A stretch of DNA of 64,000 nt from Geoalkalibacter sp. Its GTDB lineage: Bacteria; Desulfobacterota; Desulfuromonadia; Desulfuromonadales; Geoalkalibacteraceae. Location: positions 1 through 64,000 of the forward strand of contig NZ_JAUWAV010000011.1 in NCBI RefSeq assembly GCF_030605225.1, read 5' to 3'. The notes below the pieces were generated by a model. The model did not search any database and was not told where the DNA came from. It was given only the letters and a program-made list of their open reading frames with translations. The position numbers were made by a program, and so were the translations under genes. This document shows, one piece after another, positions 1-8,450 of the stretch; within the stretch, counting starts at the first letter, position 1; the number at the start of each line of letters is the position of its first letter.

Positions 1-1
1 C

Positions 2-127
2 CTGGAAGGCATCAATAGCCTCATTCAGGCAGCCAAGGCCAAAGCGAGAGGCTACCGAAATCCGGACAATCTGATTGCCATGGCGTACCTGATCGCCGGT
101 AAACTCAAATTCCCTCAACCCACTTGA
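2..127 (+). CDS. ISL3-family transposase, C-terminal end (partial)
   Basis: The frame is open from the window edge and ends at TGA 125-127. The 41 visible residues (starting LEGINSLIQAAKAKARGY, ending KLKFPQPT) match the conserved C-terminal end of ISL3-type DDE transposases, which has a GINS-like start and a Y-L-I-A-G-K-L segment. Only the tail is visible, so intactness of the element cannot be judged. It is on the opposite strand to the genes that follow and converges on the flippase-like gene. Confidence 0.7.
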   Translation: MEGINSLIQAAKAKARGYRNPDNLIAMAYLIAGKLKFPQPT

Positions 128-141
128 AACAGCGAAGAGCC
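119..141 (+). repeat. Putative terminal inverted repeat of the ISL3-type element
   Basis: Read on the minus strand from 141, the sequence begins GGCTCTTCGCTGTTTCAAG, the GG-CTCTTC style of end seen in ISL3 elements, and it begins 14 bp beyond the transposase stop. The partner end is outside the window, so this is inferred from position and style. Confidence 0.4.
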
Positions 142-142
142 T

Positions 143-1225
143 CTAGCCATTGCCCATCCTCCGGCGGGCCAGTTCATGCAGGGTCACGGGGACACCGATG
201 AGCATGCCGAGATAAATCGTCAAAAACCGCCAGACCAGTATGATGCCGACCAGTTCGGACGCATGAACGAGCGAAGCGAAAAACAATCCGAAAACGCCCT
301 CGGCAAATCCAGCTCCTCCTGGCGACGGAGCGAAATACATGATACAGGTCGACACCACCAGCAGGCCGGTGGTCGTAAAGTAATTCGTCTGATAGCCCGC
401 GCCCCAGAACAGTACAGAGGGGAACGAAAACAGAGAAAGGAGGAAGATAAAGGTAAAGAAAACGGAGAGGAAGACGTCTTTTCTGTCCCCCTGAACGTAA
501 ATCTTCAAGCATCGCGAGAATCGTACCGCTTCCCTGAGAAATTTCGCTTTGATTCGCCGCGTTCTTTCAGGGCTGGTGAGACGCAGCCAGGCCAGGCCTC
601 TGGCAGTCAGGTCGAACAGCCGCAGCAGCCAGCGCAGACGGAACAGCAACACCAGGAAACAGGCGAGATAGCCGATGGCGACGCTGGCCAAAATCCAGCC
701 TATACTGGACATCATTCCACCATCCCGGAAATACGGCAGTCCCGCGATAAGGAACGGTACGGGGAGAAAAATCAGGAACATTGCGATAAACGTTCGGATG
801 GTCGTCGCCGCCGTGGCCGTGCCAATCGAAACGCCGCGCCGATAAAGAAACCAGACCTGGGCAAAACCTCCGCCAGTCGCCATGGGGGTGATATTGGAAA
901 ACAGGATATTGATGAACGTCAACTTGCCGAGGTTTCCAGCGGCGAGATTGTGCCCCGACGCCTTGAGAATGAAGTGCAGGCGCAGTGCATCACTGACAAA
1001 ATAAATCGTCAGAAGCATGGCAAGTGCAGAAAGAACCGGCCAGGACCACAGATGCTCATTAATGGAAAACGACTGTGCGCCAACCTGCCGATAGATAAAC
1101 AAAGGCACGCCACAGCTCAACGCAAGAAACAGGAAAGCGTAAGCCGTCCAGCGGACCGAAATCGCCCTTTTGGTAGACTGCTGCGAGGGGTCCAGCCCTT
1201 TTACGCTCACCGACCTGCCCTTCAT
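143..1225 (-). CDS. Flippase-like / LPG-synthase-type integral membrane protein
   Basis: 360-aa membrane protein of the UPF0104 / lysylphosphatidylglycerol-synthase transmembrane family. It has about eight hydrophobic segments and the family signature around residues 108-135 (SNITPMATGGGFAQ). Members are integral inner-membrane proteins, often linked to lipid or glycolipid translocation; the substrate here is unknown. Its start overlaps the stop of the antiporter gene (ATGA at 1222-1225), so it is the last gene of the four-gene mscS-like operon. Its TAG stop at 143-145 lies 1 bp from the probable IS end, so the extreme C-terminus could have been trimmed by the insertion. Confidence 0.85.
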   Translation of the reverse strand: MKGRSVSVKGLDPSQQSTKRAISVRWTAYAFLFLALSCGVPLFIYRQVGAQSFSINEHLWSWPVLSALAMLLTIYFVSDALRLHFILKASGHNLAAGNLGKLTFINILFSNITPMATGGGFAQVWFLYRRGVSIGTATAATTIRTFIAMFLIFLPVPFLIAGLPYFRDGGMMSSIGWILASVAIGYLACFLVLLFRLRWLLRLFDLTARGLAWLRLTSPERTRRIKAKFLREAVRFSRCLKIYVQGDRKDVFLSVFFTFIFLLSLFSFPSVLFWGAGYQTNYFTTTGLLVVSTCIMYFAPSPGGAGFAEGVFGLFFASLVHASELVGIILVWRFLTIYLGMLIGVPVTLHELARRRMGNG

Positions 1226-2190
1226 GCCAGAATCGTTGTGATCAGGTAGGCCGTATAGCCCACGTAACAGGCCAGCAGCACCGCGCCTTCAAGGCGGTTG
1301 ATACGTCCCGGTCCACGGAATCCGTAGCCGAACACGAAGAGCGAAAGGGTCAGCCCAGCCATCACCATCATGTCGCGGTTGAAAACTTCCGGTCCGATCG
1401 CCATCGGGTGAATCGCACCGGCGATCCCCACCACCGCCAGGGTGTTGAACAGGTTGGACCCAAGAACGTTGCCCAGCGCGATGTCATGTTCCCCCTTGCG
1501 GGTGGCGATAATCGACGAGGCCAGTTCCGGCAGCGAGGTGCCCACCGCGACGATGGTCAAGCCGATGATCAGGTCGCTGACCCCGAATCCATGAGCGATC
1601 TCCACCGCGCCCCAGACCAGGATGCGGGAGCTGACGACGAGCAGCACCAGGCCCACTGACAGCCAGAAGACCGCACGGCGAATGGGCATGGCGCGAACGT
1701 CGAGTTCCTGCTCCATCTCGCTCCCCAGCGCATCGGCTTTTTTCTGCATACCCTGCCAGATGGTCCAGGCCATCAGGCCGCCGAACACGGTCAGCAACAC
1801 GATGGCATCAAGCCGGGTTATTTTGCCATCCCAGAGTTGCCAGGCCGCCAGTGCAGTCACCACCGTGAGGATGGGCAGCTCTTTGCGCAGCACCTGCGAA
1901 TGGACGGCTATAGGGCTGATCAGTGCGGTCACCCCCAGGATCAGGGCGATGTTGGTGATGTTCGACCCGTAGGCGTTGCCCAGCGCGATGCCCGGATTGC
2001 CCTGCGAGGCGGCCAGTGCCGACACCACCATCTCCGGCGCGGAGGTGCCGAAACCCACGATCACCATGCCGATCAACAGCGGCGGCATGCCGAAATGACG
2101 GGCGGTGGAGGCAGATCCCTCCACAAAACGGTCGGCGCTCCAGACCAGCAGCGCCAGGCCAAAAATCACAGCAACAAAGGCGAGTGTCAT
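1222..2190 (-). CDS. Calcium/sodium antiporter, CaCA family (YrbG-like)
   Basis: 322-aa protein with two inverted homologous halves. Each half carries a CaCA alpha-repeat: GFGTSAPEMVVSALAASQGN with the following GNAYGSN in the N-terminal half, and AVGTSLPELASSIIATRKGE with GNVLGSN in the C-terminal half. The acidic residues after the GTS-PE motifs are the known ion ligands of this family. About ten membrane segments are expected. It exchanges Na+ or H+ for Ca2+ across the inner membrane. It overlaps the M48 gene upstream and the flippase-like gene downstream by 4 bp each, indicating translational coupling. Confidence 0.93.
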   Translation of the reverse strand: MTLAFVAVIFGLALLVWSADRFVEGSASTARHFGMPPLLIGMVIVGFGTSAPEMVVSALAASQGNPGIALGNAYGSNITNIALILGVTALISPIAVHSQVLRKELPILTVVTALAAWQLWDGKITRLDAIVLLTVFGGLMAWTIWQGMQKKADALGSEMEQELDVRAMPIRRAVFWLSVGLVLLVVSSRILVWGAVEIAHGFGVSDLIIGLTIVAVGTSLPELASSIIATRKGEHDIALGNVLGSNLFNTLAVVGIAGAIHPMAIGPEVFNRDMMVMAGLTLSLFVFGYGFRGPGRINRLEGAVLLACYVGYTAYLITTILA

Positions 2191-3125
2191 GCCACTCCCC
2201 TTTTCATATCAGTTTGCCCAGTGAGGCTCTTGAACAGCCCCATGACCATGTCCCGCAAAAGGCTGTACCATTCGATCATTTTCTGTTTCATCATTGTCAG
2301 TATATTTTCCTGTGTCTCTTCAATGGAAAGGGCCTTGCCTTGAATCTGCAGCATTATTCGTTCGGCCCGCAAAGCCGGATCGGGATGGCTGGAAAGAAAG
2401 GAATGGCCGCTGCCCAGAGCAGCGAGTTTGTTCAAGGCCGAAACCGCATCCTCCGGCGCATAACCCCGCGCCTTGAGGAACGACAAGCCATAGTCATCCG
2501 CCACCTTTTCTTCAAGCTGCGAGAATTGCGCCGCAGTCAAGCGTTGAACCAACCCTCCCAGTTGCGAGCGGGCAATATCCGCCACCACACATTCTTGCGC
2601 CGCCAGCCCCTTGCGCACGGCGCTGGCGGCATAGGCAAGACGCAACTGGTTGGCGGTGTGCTGTTTCACGATGTGACCCATTTCGTGGCCGATCACAAAT
2701 CGAAGTTCGCCGTCATCAAGCATATCCATTAGCCCGCTGAAAATCCGGATCGATCCGTCAGCCATGGCGAAGGCGTTCACCTCGTCGCGCAAATACACCT
2801 TGTAGTTGAAGGTATAGCCATCCTGCTCATGCAGATCGCCGACCAGCGACCGCAACCGCTGTGCATAGTGGTTTTCAGCCGGAGCGACCGCATGTTCGTT
2901 GTCCATTAACGCGGAAGATTTTCCGGCCAGCTCCGCCACATCCTGGTCGGAAAGGGTGACGGCTTTAATGGCGTCAACTCCAGCCTCGGTGGCCAGTTGC
3001 ATGTCGGTATTCTCGCAGCCGGAAAGAAGCACGGCCAGCCCGGTCGCCAGCAAAAGAGGAAGAAGGCTTTCGCGCCAAACCCGAAGGGCATTGCTTGATG
3101 CAACATTGGCAAAGGCGAGCATCAT
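2187..3125 (-). CDS. M48-family zinc metalloprotease lipoprotein
   Basis: A start at 3125 (ATGATG, overlapping the mscS-like stop) gives 312 aa. An upstream in-frame start at 3260 would lie inside mscS and is unlikely. Residues 20-37 form a signal peptide ending in a lipobox (AVLLSGC, Cys about 37), so it is probably an outer-membrane periplasmic lipoprotein. The HEMGH zinc site is at about 147-151, and the third ligand glutamate lies in the EEKVADDYG segment. This resembles YggG/LoiP-type envelope quality-control proteases, which act on misfolded membrane proteins. Coupling to mscS fits an osmotic or envelope-stress unit. Confidence 0.9.
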   Translation of the reverse strand: MMLAFANVASSNALRVWRESLLPLLLATGLAVLLSGCENTDMQLATEAGVDAIKAVTLSDQDVAELAGKSSALMDNEHAVAPAENHYAQRLRSLVGDLHEQDGYTFNYKVYLRDEVNAFAMADGSIRIFSGLMDMLDDGELRFVIGHEMGHIVKQHTANQLRLAYAASAVRKGLAAQECVVADIARSQLGGLVQRLTAAQFSQLEEKVADDYGLSFLKARGYAPEDAVSALNKLAALGSGHSFLSSHPDPALRAERIMLQIQGKALSIEETQENILTMMKQKMIEWYSLLRDMVMGLFKSLTGQTDMKRGVA

Positions 3126-3973
3126 GCGCCAGCCTCCGCCACATCGATGGTTCCAGGACCTGTGACCACATGGACGCTTCGTTGCGGAAATGGAATGGTC
3201 AGTCCGGCCTTCTCGATTTCCTCTTTGACGCGCTTGTTCAGGTCCCAGTAGGTTGGCCAATAGTCGTCAATTGCCGCCCATCCCCGGAGCTGGAGATTTA
3301 CGCAACTTTCCGCCATGGAAACAACCATCGTCTCCGGAGCCGGGTCATTCAAAAAACGCGGTTCTTCCCGTGCAATTTTTTTCAAGACGTCTAGTCCGGC
3401 ATCTATGGAATCGGAGTAGGCGATTCCAATCACGATATCCATGCGGCGTTTGCCGTTGCGCGTGTAATTTTTAATGCTACTTCCCCAGATCACGCTGTTG
3501 GGCGAGGCGATGTAAAGGCCGTCGAATGTCTCCAGAATGGTGGTGAAAAGATTGATCTCTTTGACGGACCCCATGACAGAACCGATCTCGACAAAATCAC
3601 CGGTCCGGAATGGGCGCAGAAACAGCAGCATGATCCCGGCCGCGATATTGCTTAAAGTGTCCTTGAGCGCCAGGCCGACGGCGATGCCGGCAGCACCCAG
3701 CAAGGCAATGATGCTCGCCGTATTCACACCGAAAATATCAAGAATGAACACGCCGCCAATGATGTAAATCACATAGGTAGCCGTCGCGCAGAGGATGGGC
3801 ACCAGAGTGGCGTCAAGCTTTTCAAAGCGATCCTTTGCCTTTCTGATCGAACGCCTGACACCTTTGGCGACAATAGTGCTGGCAAAAAGAATGATAAGGC
3901 ACAACAGGGCGTTGTACCCGATACCGATAATGCTCTCCGAATGCGAACTCCAAAACTCAACGATCATTTCCAT
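3122..3973 (-). CDS. Small-conductance mechanosensitive channel, MscS family
   Basis: 283 aa with three N-terminal transmembrane helices. The pore helix has the Gly/Ala-rich packing of MscS TM3 (ALLGAAGIAVGLALKDTLSN), followed by the Sm-like beta domain signature (FLRPFRTGDFVEIG). The length matches E. coli MscS (286 aa). It gates under membrane tension to release solutes during hypo-osmotic shock. It starts with ATG preceded by AGGAG and AAAGGG, and is the first gene of the operon with the M48 protease, the antiporter and the flippase-like gene. Confidence 0.93.
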   Translation of the reverse strand: MEMIVEFWSSHSESIIGIGYNALLCLIILFASTIVAKGVRRSIRKAKDRFEKLDATLVPILCATATYVIYIIGGVFILDIFGVNTASIIALLGAAGIAVGLALKDTLSNIAAGIMLLFLRPFRTGDFVEIGSVMGSVKEINLFTTILETFDGLYIASPNSVIWGSSIKNYTRNGKRRMDIVIGIAYSDSIDAGLDVLKKIAREEPRFLNDPAPETMVVSMAESCVNLQLRGWAAIDDYWPTYWDLNKRVKEEIEKAGLTIPFPQRSVHVVTGPGTIDVAEAGA

Positions 3974-4042
3974 CCCTTTATTTTCTCCTATACGGCATGG
4001 ATGCCTTCAAAATTACGACTATTTCGATTTGCTGCTTTGCTC

Positions 4043-4357
4043 TCATCTGTGTTGTATTGACAACATCCACCATTCGTCCCAGGAAATAAGTTCAACAGAC
4101 ATTAAAAAACCCAATGCCAAAACGCATCCACCGATGCCGCACCAGAAATCGCCCCAGCTCCAGTGGCCTTTGCTCCAGACGTCCAGCGCCTCCTTGACAA
4201 CCGTGACGATCAGCCCCGAGAGTAAAAGCGGCTGCCAATACACACCACAAAGGGTCAAAACAAATCCCCAGAAAAAATGCAGCTGGAGATCCAACCTGAA
4301 AAAATTCACGATCATTTCGCCGTAATAGCGATACCTTTCCAATAACGTCATATGCAT
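4043..4357 (-). CDS. Small VanZ-like membrane protein, hypothetical
   Basis: 104 aa from the ATG at 4357, chosen because GAGAG lies at SD distance; an in-frame start at 4396 lacks one. Two to three hydrophobic segments contain HFFWGFVLTL, then KEALDVWSKGHWSWGDFWCGIGG. The K-E-x-x-D ... D-x-x-x-G-x-x-G layout is that of small VanZ-like or holin-like inner-membrane proteins. Function unknown. It lies 69 bp upstream of the mscS-like gene, so it may be co-transcribed with it. Confidence 0.6.
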   Translation of the reverse strand: MHMTLLERYRYYGEMIVNFFRLDLQLHFFWGFVLTLCGVYWQPLLLSGLIVTVVKEALDVWSKGHWSWGDFWCGIGGCVLALGFLMSVELISWDEWWMLSIQHR

Positions 4358-4417
4358 GTTTCTCTCATATTTATTTTGTTCTGATTCCCAAGGCATTCCC
4401 GTCTCATCACAGCAAAT

Positions 4418-5467
4418 TCATTCTGTTTCAGCTCTTACGGCACACTCTTCATCAATTTCAAAAAGATCAGGCGTCGAGCGATGGACGCCGATGCCGTGTT
4501 CCATCAGCAGCATTACAAGCTGTTCCCCGTTCATCAGGGCGATTGGGGTCTTGTCGGACTGGGCCGCTTCCTTGATGGCTCCGGCACTGAAGTCGCTGGT
4601 GGTGATGATCAGGCCTTGCTCGTGCGCCCCCAAACTGCCGCGCACCTGCTGTACCACCGGAGCCTGGATGTTGTTCTTGAGCTTCCATTTCTTGACCTGG
4701 ACGGCCATCTTGATGCGGACCACGTCACCGACCACCAAGGTGCCCCGGACATCGATGCCGCCGTCTCCGCTGAGTTTGGTTACCTCGACCATCTCGAAAC
4801 CCATCTCCGCCAGCAACTGCGAGATAAGTTCCTCGAACTCGCCGGGCTTCATGGCCAGCAGTCGTTCGCGCAAGACTTTCCGGACCTGGTGGTTGTGCTG
4901 CTCGATCTGGAACGCCAACCCACGCCCCATCCATTGGCTCAGGCCCACATTGCCACGGCCGTGCTGAACGAAGCGGGGCCGCTCACCACATTTCTGCTGG
5001 CGCTTGATCTCGGTGATCACCTGGGCGTACATGGTGGCCTCGGGCGTCTTGCCGCCGGTTACCAGCCAGCCTTTTTGCAGGGCCTTCTCGGTGATCTCTT
5101 TGTAATGCATCGGCTTCTTGCCGCCGAACGTCTCAAGCACTTTCTGAGCGCAATCGGTGAAGGAGAAACCTGCATTTACAGAAGGCGGTTTTGGAGTGTC
5201 CTCGACGAACGCAGGAACCGGTTCAGCGCCGCTCGGTATTTCAGCGGAATCCCGAAGCGCGAAGGTCTGAGGGCCGACCTTTACAAAGGGTGACTTGTCT
5301 CCGTTGTTCTTGATGTCGGAGTAGAGCCGGGCGCTGACAGTGGCGTCTGGGGTTTTCCCTCCGGATTGCCAGAGACCGGCAGCCATGATCTGCTCGGCGA
5401 TATCCTTGGCGTGCAGTTCCGTTCCGGCCTGCTGCAAAACCTGAATGGCGGCCGTTTTAACGTCCAT
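4418..5467 (-). CDS. Mrr-type restriction endonuclease with two HARE-HTH domains
   Basis: 349 aa. Residues 1-72 and about 103-178 are two HARE-HTH winged-helix modules; each has the W-x-x-x-GGKTP-x-A-T motif after a helix that places the next helix. Residues about 200-330 form an Mrr catalytic domain (PD-(D/E)XK fold) with SGDGGIDV at 233-240 and QVKKWK at 257-262. The family cuts DNA, usually modified DNA. It overlaps the end of hsdR by 11 bp and is the last gene of the type I RM operon, so it is expressed with the RM enzymes and may be a second nuclease arm with a different modification preference. HARE-HTH domains are proposed to sense DNA modification state. Confidence 0.88.
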   Translation of the reverse strand: MDVKTAAIQVLQQAGTELHAKDIAEQIMAAGLWQSGGKTPDATVSARLYSDIKNNGDKSPFVKVGPQTFALRDSAEIPSGAEPVPAFVEDTPKPPSVNAGFSFTDCAQKVLETFGGKKPMHYKEITEKALQKGWLVTGGKTPEATMYAQVITEIKRQQKCGERPRFVQHGRGNVGLSQWMGRGLAFQIEQHNHQVRKVLRERLLAMKPGEFEELISQLLAEMGFEMVEVTKLSGDGGIDVRGTLVVGDVVRIKMAVQVKKWKLKNNIQAPVVQQVRGSLGAHEQGLIITTSDFSAGAIKEAAQSDKTPIALMNGEQLVMLLMEHGIGVHRSTPDLFEIDEECAVRAETE

Positions 5468-8450
5468 GGCTCGCCCCCGTTGCGGATTGTTCGGCCTGTT
5501 GCTGATAGGTCACGCCGAAGATGGTGTCGCCAAGCCATTTCTTGAACGACGGGTTGTCGCTGAACTGCTTGAACAGCTCGGTGTGGTCGGACAAGAGGTC
5601 GATCATGACGCGTTGCAGCGCGGCGTCGTGCTCGATCCGGGCGGTCTTCTTGTCGTTGTTCTTCATGGCGTTCTGGTAGGCCGCGTCCGCCGCGACCTTG
5701 GCCGGGATCTCCTCGGCAATGACCTTGCGGATCTTGTCGCCGTCCTTCCAATCGATGTTGCCGAACTGGTCGTTGAACGCCTTGATGATGTTGCTCAGTT
5801 GGTCCAGCTCCGGTTCCGGTTTGCGGCCACCACCGGTGGTCGGCACCGGTCCGATTTCGGCATCCTGATCCGGAAGGCCGATCTTCAGGCTGGTTTTCAC
5901 CTCGACACGGTAGCTGTCCATGTCGATGGCCTCCAGGATGCCCCGGGACAGGTCCTCTTCCTTGGGCGCGGGGAGTTTCGGGATCAGGAAGTTCAGGAAG
6001 ATCGACAGCTTTTCCCAGTCGGCATTCGAGTACGCCAGGATCGAGGACAGAAAGCCGTAGGTGCGGACGAAGGCCTTGGCTTTGCCTTTGAAGTCCACCT
6101 GGCCGTCCTCATCGAGATCGGCGTTGTAGGTGGCCACGCAGGCATCCAGGATCGGGTCGAGCTTGTCGCGGTCCGCGCCGTTCAGATAGAGCCCCACCAG
6201 GTCGTCGATTTGTACCTGCGAATAGACCTGGTAGCCGTCCAGATCCGACTTCAGATCATGGAGCTTGTTGGGGTCGGTCTCGTCACTGAGGATGGTGGTG
6301 CGGTAATAGGGCTCGAACGACCTCTGGATGGTCTCCGAGTCGTTGTAGAAATCGAGCACAAAAGTGTCGTGCTTCTGCGGATGGGCGCGATTGAGCCGCG
6401 AGAGGGTCTGCACCGCCTTGATGCCGGAGAGCGCCTTGTCCACGTACATGGTGTGCAGCAGCGGTTCGTCGTAGCCGGTCTGGAACTTGTCGGCGACGAT
6501 CAGGAAGCGGTACGGGTCCTGTTGTACCTTGTCCGGGATCTGGCTGCTGGGAAAGCCGTTCAGCGTCGACTCGGTGACTTTCTTGCCGCCGTACTCGTGC
6601 TCCCCGGAAAAAGCCACGATGGGTGCGTAAGGGCTTTTGCGCTCTTTGAGATAGTCCCTGAAGGCGTGGAAATACTGGATGGCCCGCTCGATACCGTTGG
6701 TGATGACCATGGCCCGGGCATGGCCGCCGATCTTGCGGTGGCCGATCACCTGGGCGTGGAAATGGTCCACCATAATCTCCGCCTTCTCGCGGATGGCGTG
6801 CTCGTGGGACTCCACATAGCGGCGCAGCTTTTTCTGGGCCTTGTTGGCGTCGAAGAGCGGGTCGTCCTCCACGGTCTTGGCCAGGCGGTAATAGCTCTCC
6901 ACCGGGGTGTAGTTCTTCAGCACATCGAGGATGAAACCCTCCTGGATGGCCTGCTTCATGGTGTAGCTGTGGAACGGGTGATGCTTCACGGTGCCGTCCG
7001 GCTGCGGGTCCGGCTCGCCGAAGATCTCCAGGGTCTTGTTCTTGGGGGTCGCGGTGAAGGCGAAGTAGCTGGCGTTGGTCACCATCTTCCGGCCTTCCAT
7101 GATCTTGTTGATCTTGTCCTCGACCGTCTCTTCCTCCTCGTCATCAGAGCCGCCATAGGGCGCGGTCTCCTCCAGCACGCGGTTCATGGCAGCGGTGGTT
7201 TTGCCGCCCTGGCTGGAATGGGCCTCGTCGATGATGATGGCGAATTTGCTCTTGCGGTGTTCGTCACCGATCTCGTCGAGGATGAACGGAAACTTCTGCA
7301 CGGTGGTGATGATGATTTTCTTCCCGGCCTTGAGGAATTTGCGTAGGTCGCCGGAGTGTTCGGCATGGCCGACTGTGGCGGAGACCTGGGCGAACTGCTT
7401 GATGGTGTCGCGGATCTGTTTGTCGAGCACCCGTCGGTCGGTGACCACGATCACCGAGTCGAACAACGCCTTGCTCTCGTGTTCCAGCCCCACAAGCTGG
7501 TGCGCCAGCCAGGCGATGGAGTTACTTTTGCCGCTGCCCGCCGAGTGCTGGATCAGGTAGCGCCTGCCGATGCCGCTCTCAGCGGCATTGGCCAGCAGCA
7601 TGCGCACCACCTTCAACTGGTGGTAGCGAGGGAATATCTGCTTGTACCTCTTTTTGCCGGTCTTCTCGTCTTTTTCCTCCACCACCTGAGCGTAGTTTTC
7701 CAGGATGTCGGTCAGACCCTCCTTGGAGAGGGTCTCCTTCCAAAGGTAGTCGGTGGCGAGCCCGGCCGGGTTGGGCGGATTGCCCGCGCCATCGTTGTAG
7801 CCCTTGTCGAAGGGCAGAAACCACGAGCCCTTGCCCTTGAGGTGGGTACAGAAACGCACCTCGTGATCGTCCACGGCAAAATGCACGGCGCAGCGGCCGA
7901 ACTGGAACAGCAGCTCCTTCGGGTCGCGGTCGCGCTGGTACTGTTGCACGGCATCGAGCACCGTCTGCTTGGTGAGTTTGTTCTTGAGTTCGAAGGTGGC
8001 GATGGGCAGGCCGTTGATGAACACGGCCATGTCGAGGGAGAGCGCGGTCTCGTTGCGGCTGTAGCGAAGCTGGCGGGTGACGCTGAAGATGTTGGCCGCG
8101 AACCGTTCGGCCGCCTTCACGTTGCCCGGCGTCGGCGTGCCGTAGAAAAGGTCCACATGGGCCGGGCCGTGCTTGATGCCGCCGCGCAGCACGTCTACCA
8201 CGCCGCGTTTGGCGATTTCGCCCTGCAGGCGGTGCAGAAACTGGGTGCGCTTGGGGCCTTCCTCGTCGATGCCGAGAGCCTCATAGGTATCTGGTTGGGT
8301 GGCGGCGAGGAATTGCAGTAGTTTGGCCAGGTCGACAGCGTGTTCCCGGTCGTAGTCCTGCGGATCACCCTGAACGTATCCGGCATCCTCCACAAGGGAG
8401 GCGACGATAATCGATTCCAGGCCCTTTTCGCTGGTGTCAGTCGGTTTCAT
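5457..8450 (-). CDS. hsdR: Type I restriction enzyme, R (translocase/nuclease) subunit
   Basis: 997 aa from the ATG at 8450, which has GAGGGGG at SD distance; an in-frame start at 8468 is less well placed. The N-terminal nuclease domain has the E-L-K of the PD-(D/E)XK site at about 154-156 (IATFELKNKL). The SF2 motor follows, with Walker A SAGSGKS at about 303-309, DEAH at about 408-411 and FTATP further on. This subunit translocates and cuts unmethylated DNA in complex with HsdM and HsdS. It overlaps hsdS by 14 bp and mrr by 11 bp. Confidence 0.96.
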   Translation of the reverse strand: MKPTDTSEKGLESIIVASLVEDAGYVQGDPQDYDREHAVDLAKLLQFLAATQPDTYEALGIDEEGPKRTQFLHRLQGEIAKRGVVDVLRGGIKHGPAHVDLFYGTPTPGNVKAAERFAANIFSVTRQLRYSRNETALSLDMAVFINGLPIATFELKNKLTKQTVLDAVQQYQRDRDPKELLFQFGRCAVHFAVDDHEVRFCTHLKGKGSWFLPFDKGYNDGAGNPPNPAGLATDYLWKETLSKEGLTDILENYAQVVEEKDEKTGKKRYKQIFPRYHQLKVVRMLLANAAESGIGRRYLIQHSAGSGKSNSIAWLAHQLVGLEHESKALFDSVIVVTDRRVLDKQIRDTIKQFAQVSATVGHAEHSGDLRKFLKAGKKIIITTVQKFPFILDEIGDEHRKSKFAIIIDEAHSSQGGKTTAAMNRVLEETAPYGGSDDEEEETVEDKINKIMEGRKMVTNASYFAFTATPKNKTLEIFGEPDPQPDGTVKHHPFHSYTMKQAIQEGFILDVLKNYTPVESYYRLAKTVEDDPLFDANKAQKKLRRYVESHEHAIREKAEIMVDHFHAQVIGHRKIGGHARAMVITNGIERAIQYFHAFRDYLKERKSPYAPIVAFSGEHEYGGKKVTESTLNGFPSSQIPDKVQQDPYRFLIVADKFQTGYDEPLLHTMYVDKALSGIKAVQTLSRLNRAHPQKHDTFVLDFYNDSETIQRSFEPYYRTTILSDETDPNKLHDLKSDLDGYQVYSQVQIDDLVGLYLNGADRDKLDPILDACVATYNADLDEDGQVDFKGKAKAFVRTYGFLSSILAYSNADWEKLSIFLNFLIPKLPAPKEEDLSRGILEAIDMDSYRVEVKTSLKIGLPDQDAEIGPVPTTGGGRKPEPELDQLSNIIKAFNDQFGNIDWKDGDKIRKVIAEEIPAKVAADAAYQNAMKNNDKKTARIEHDAALQRVMIDLLSDHTELFKQFSDNPSFKKWLGDTIFGVTYQQQAEQSATGASHGR

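Noticed and set aside
5445-7346. Long plus-strand open frame opposite hsdR
   Set aside because: It is antisense to a clear hsdR with motifs; the frame is a GC-composition shadow with no recognisable domains.
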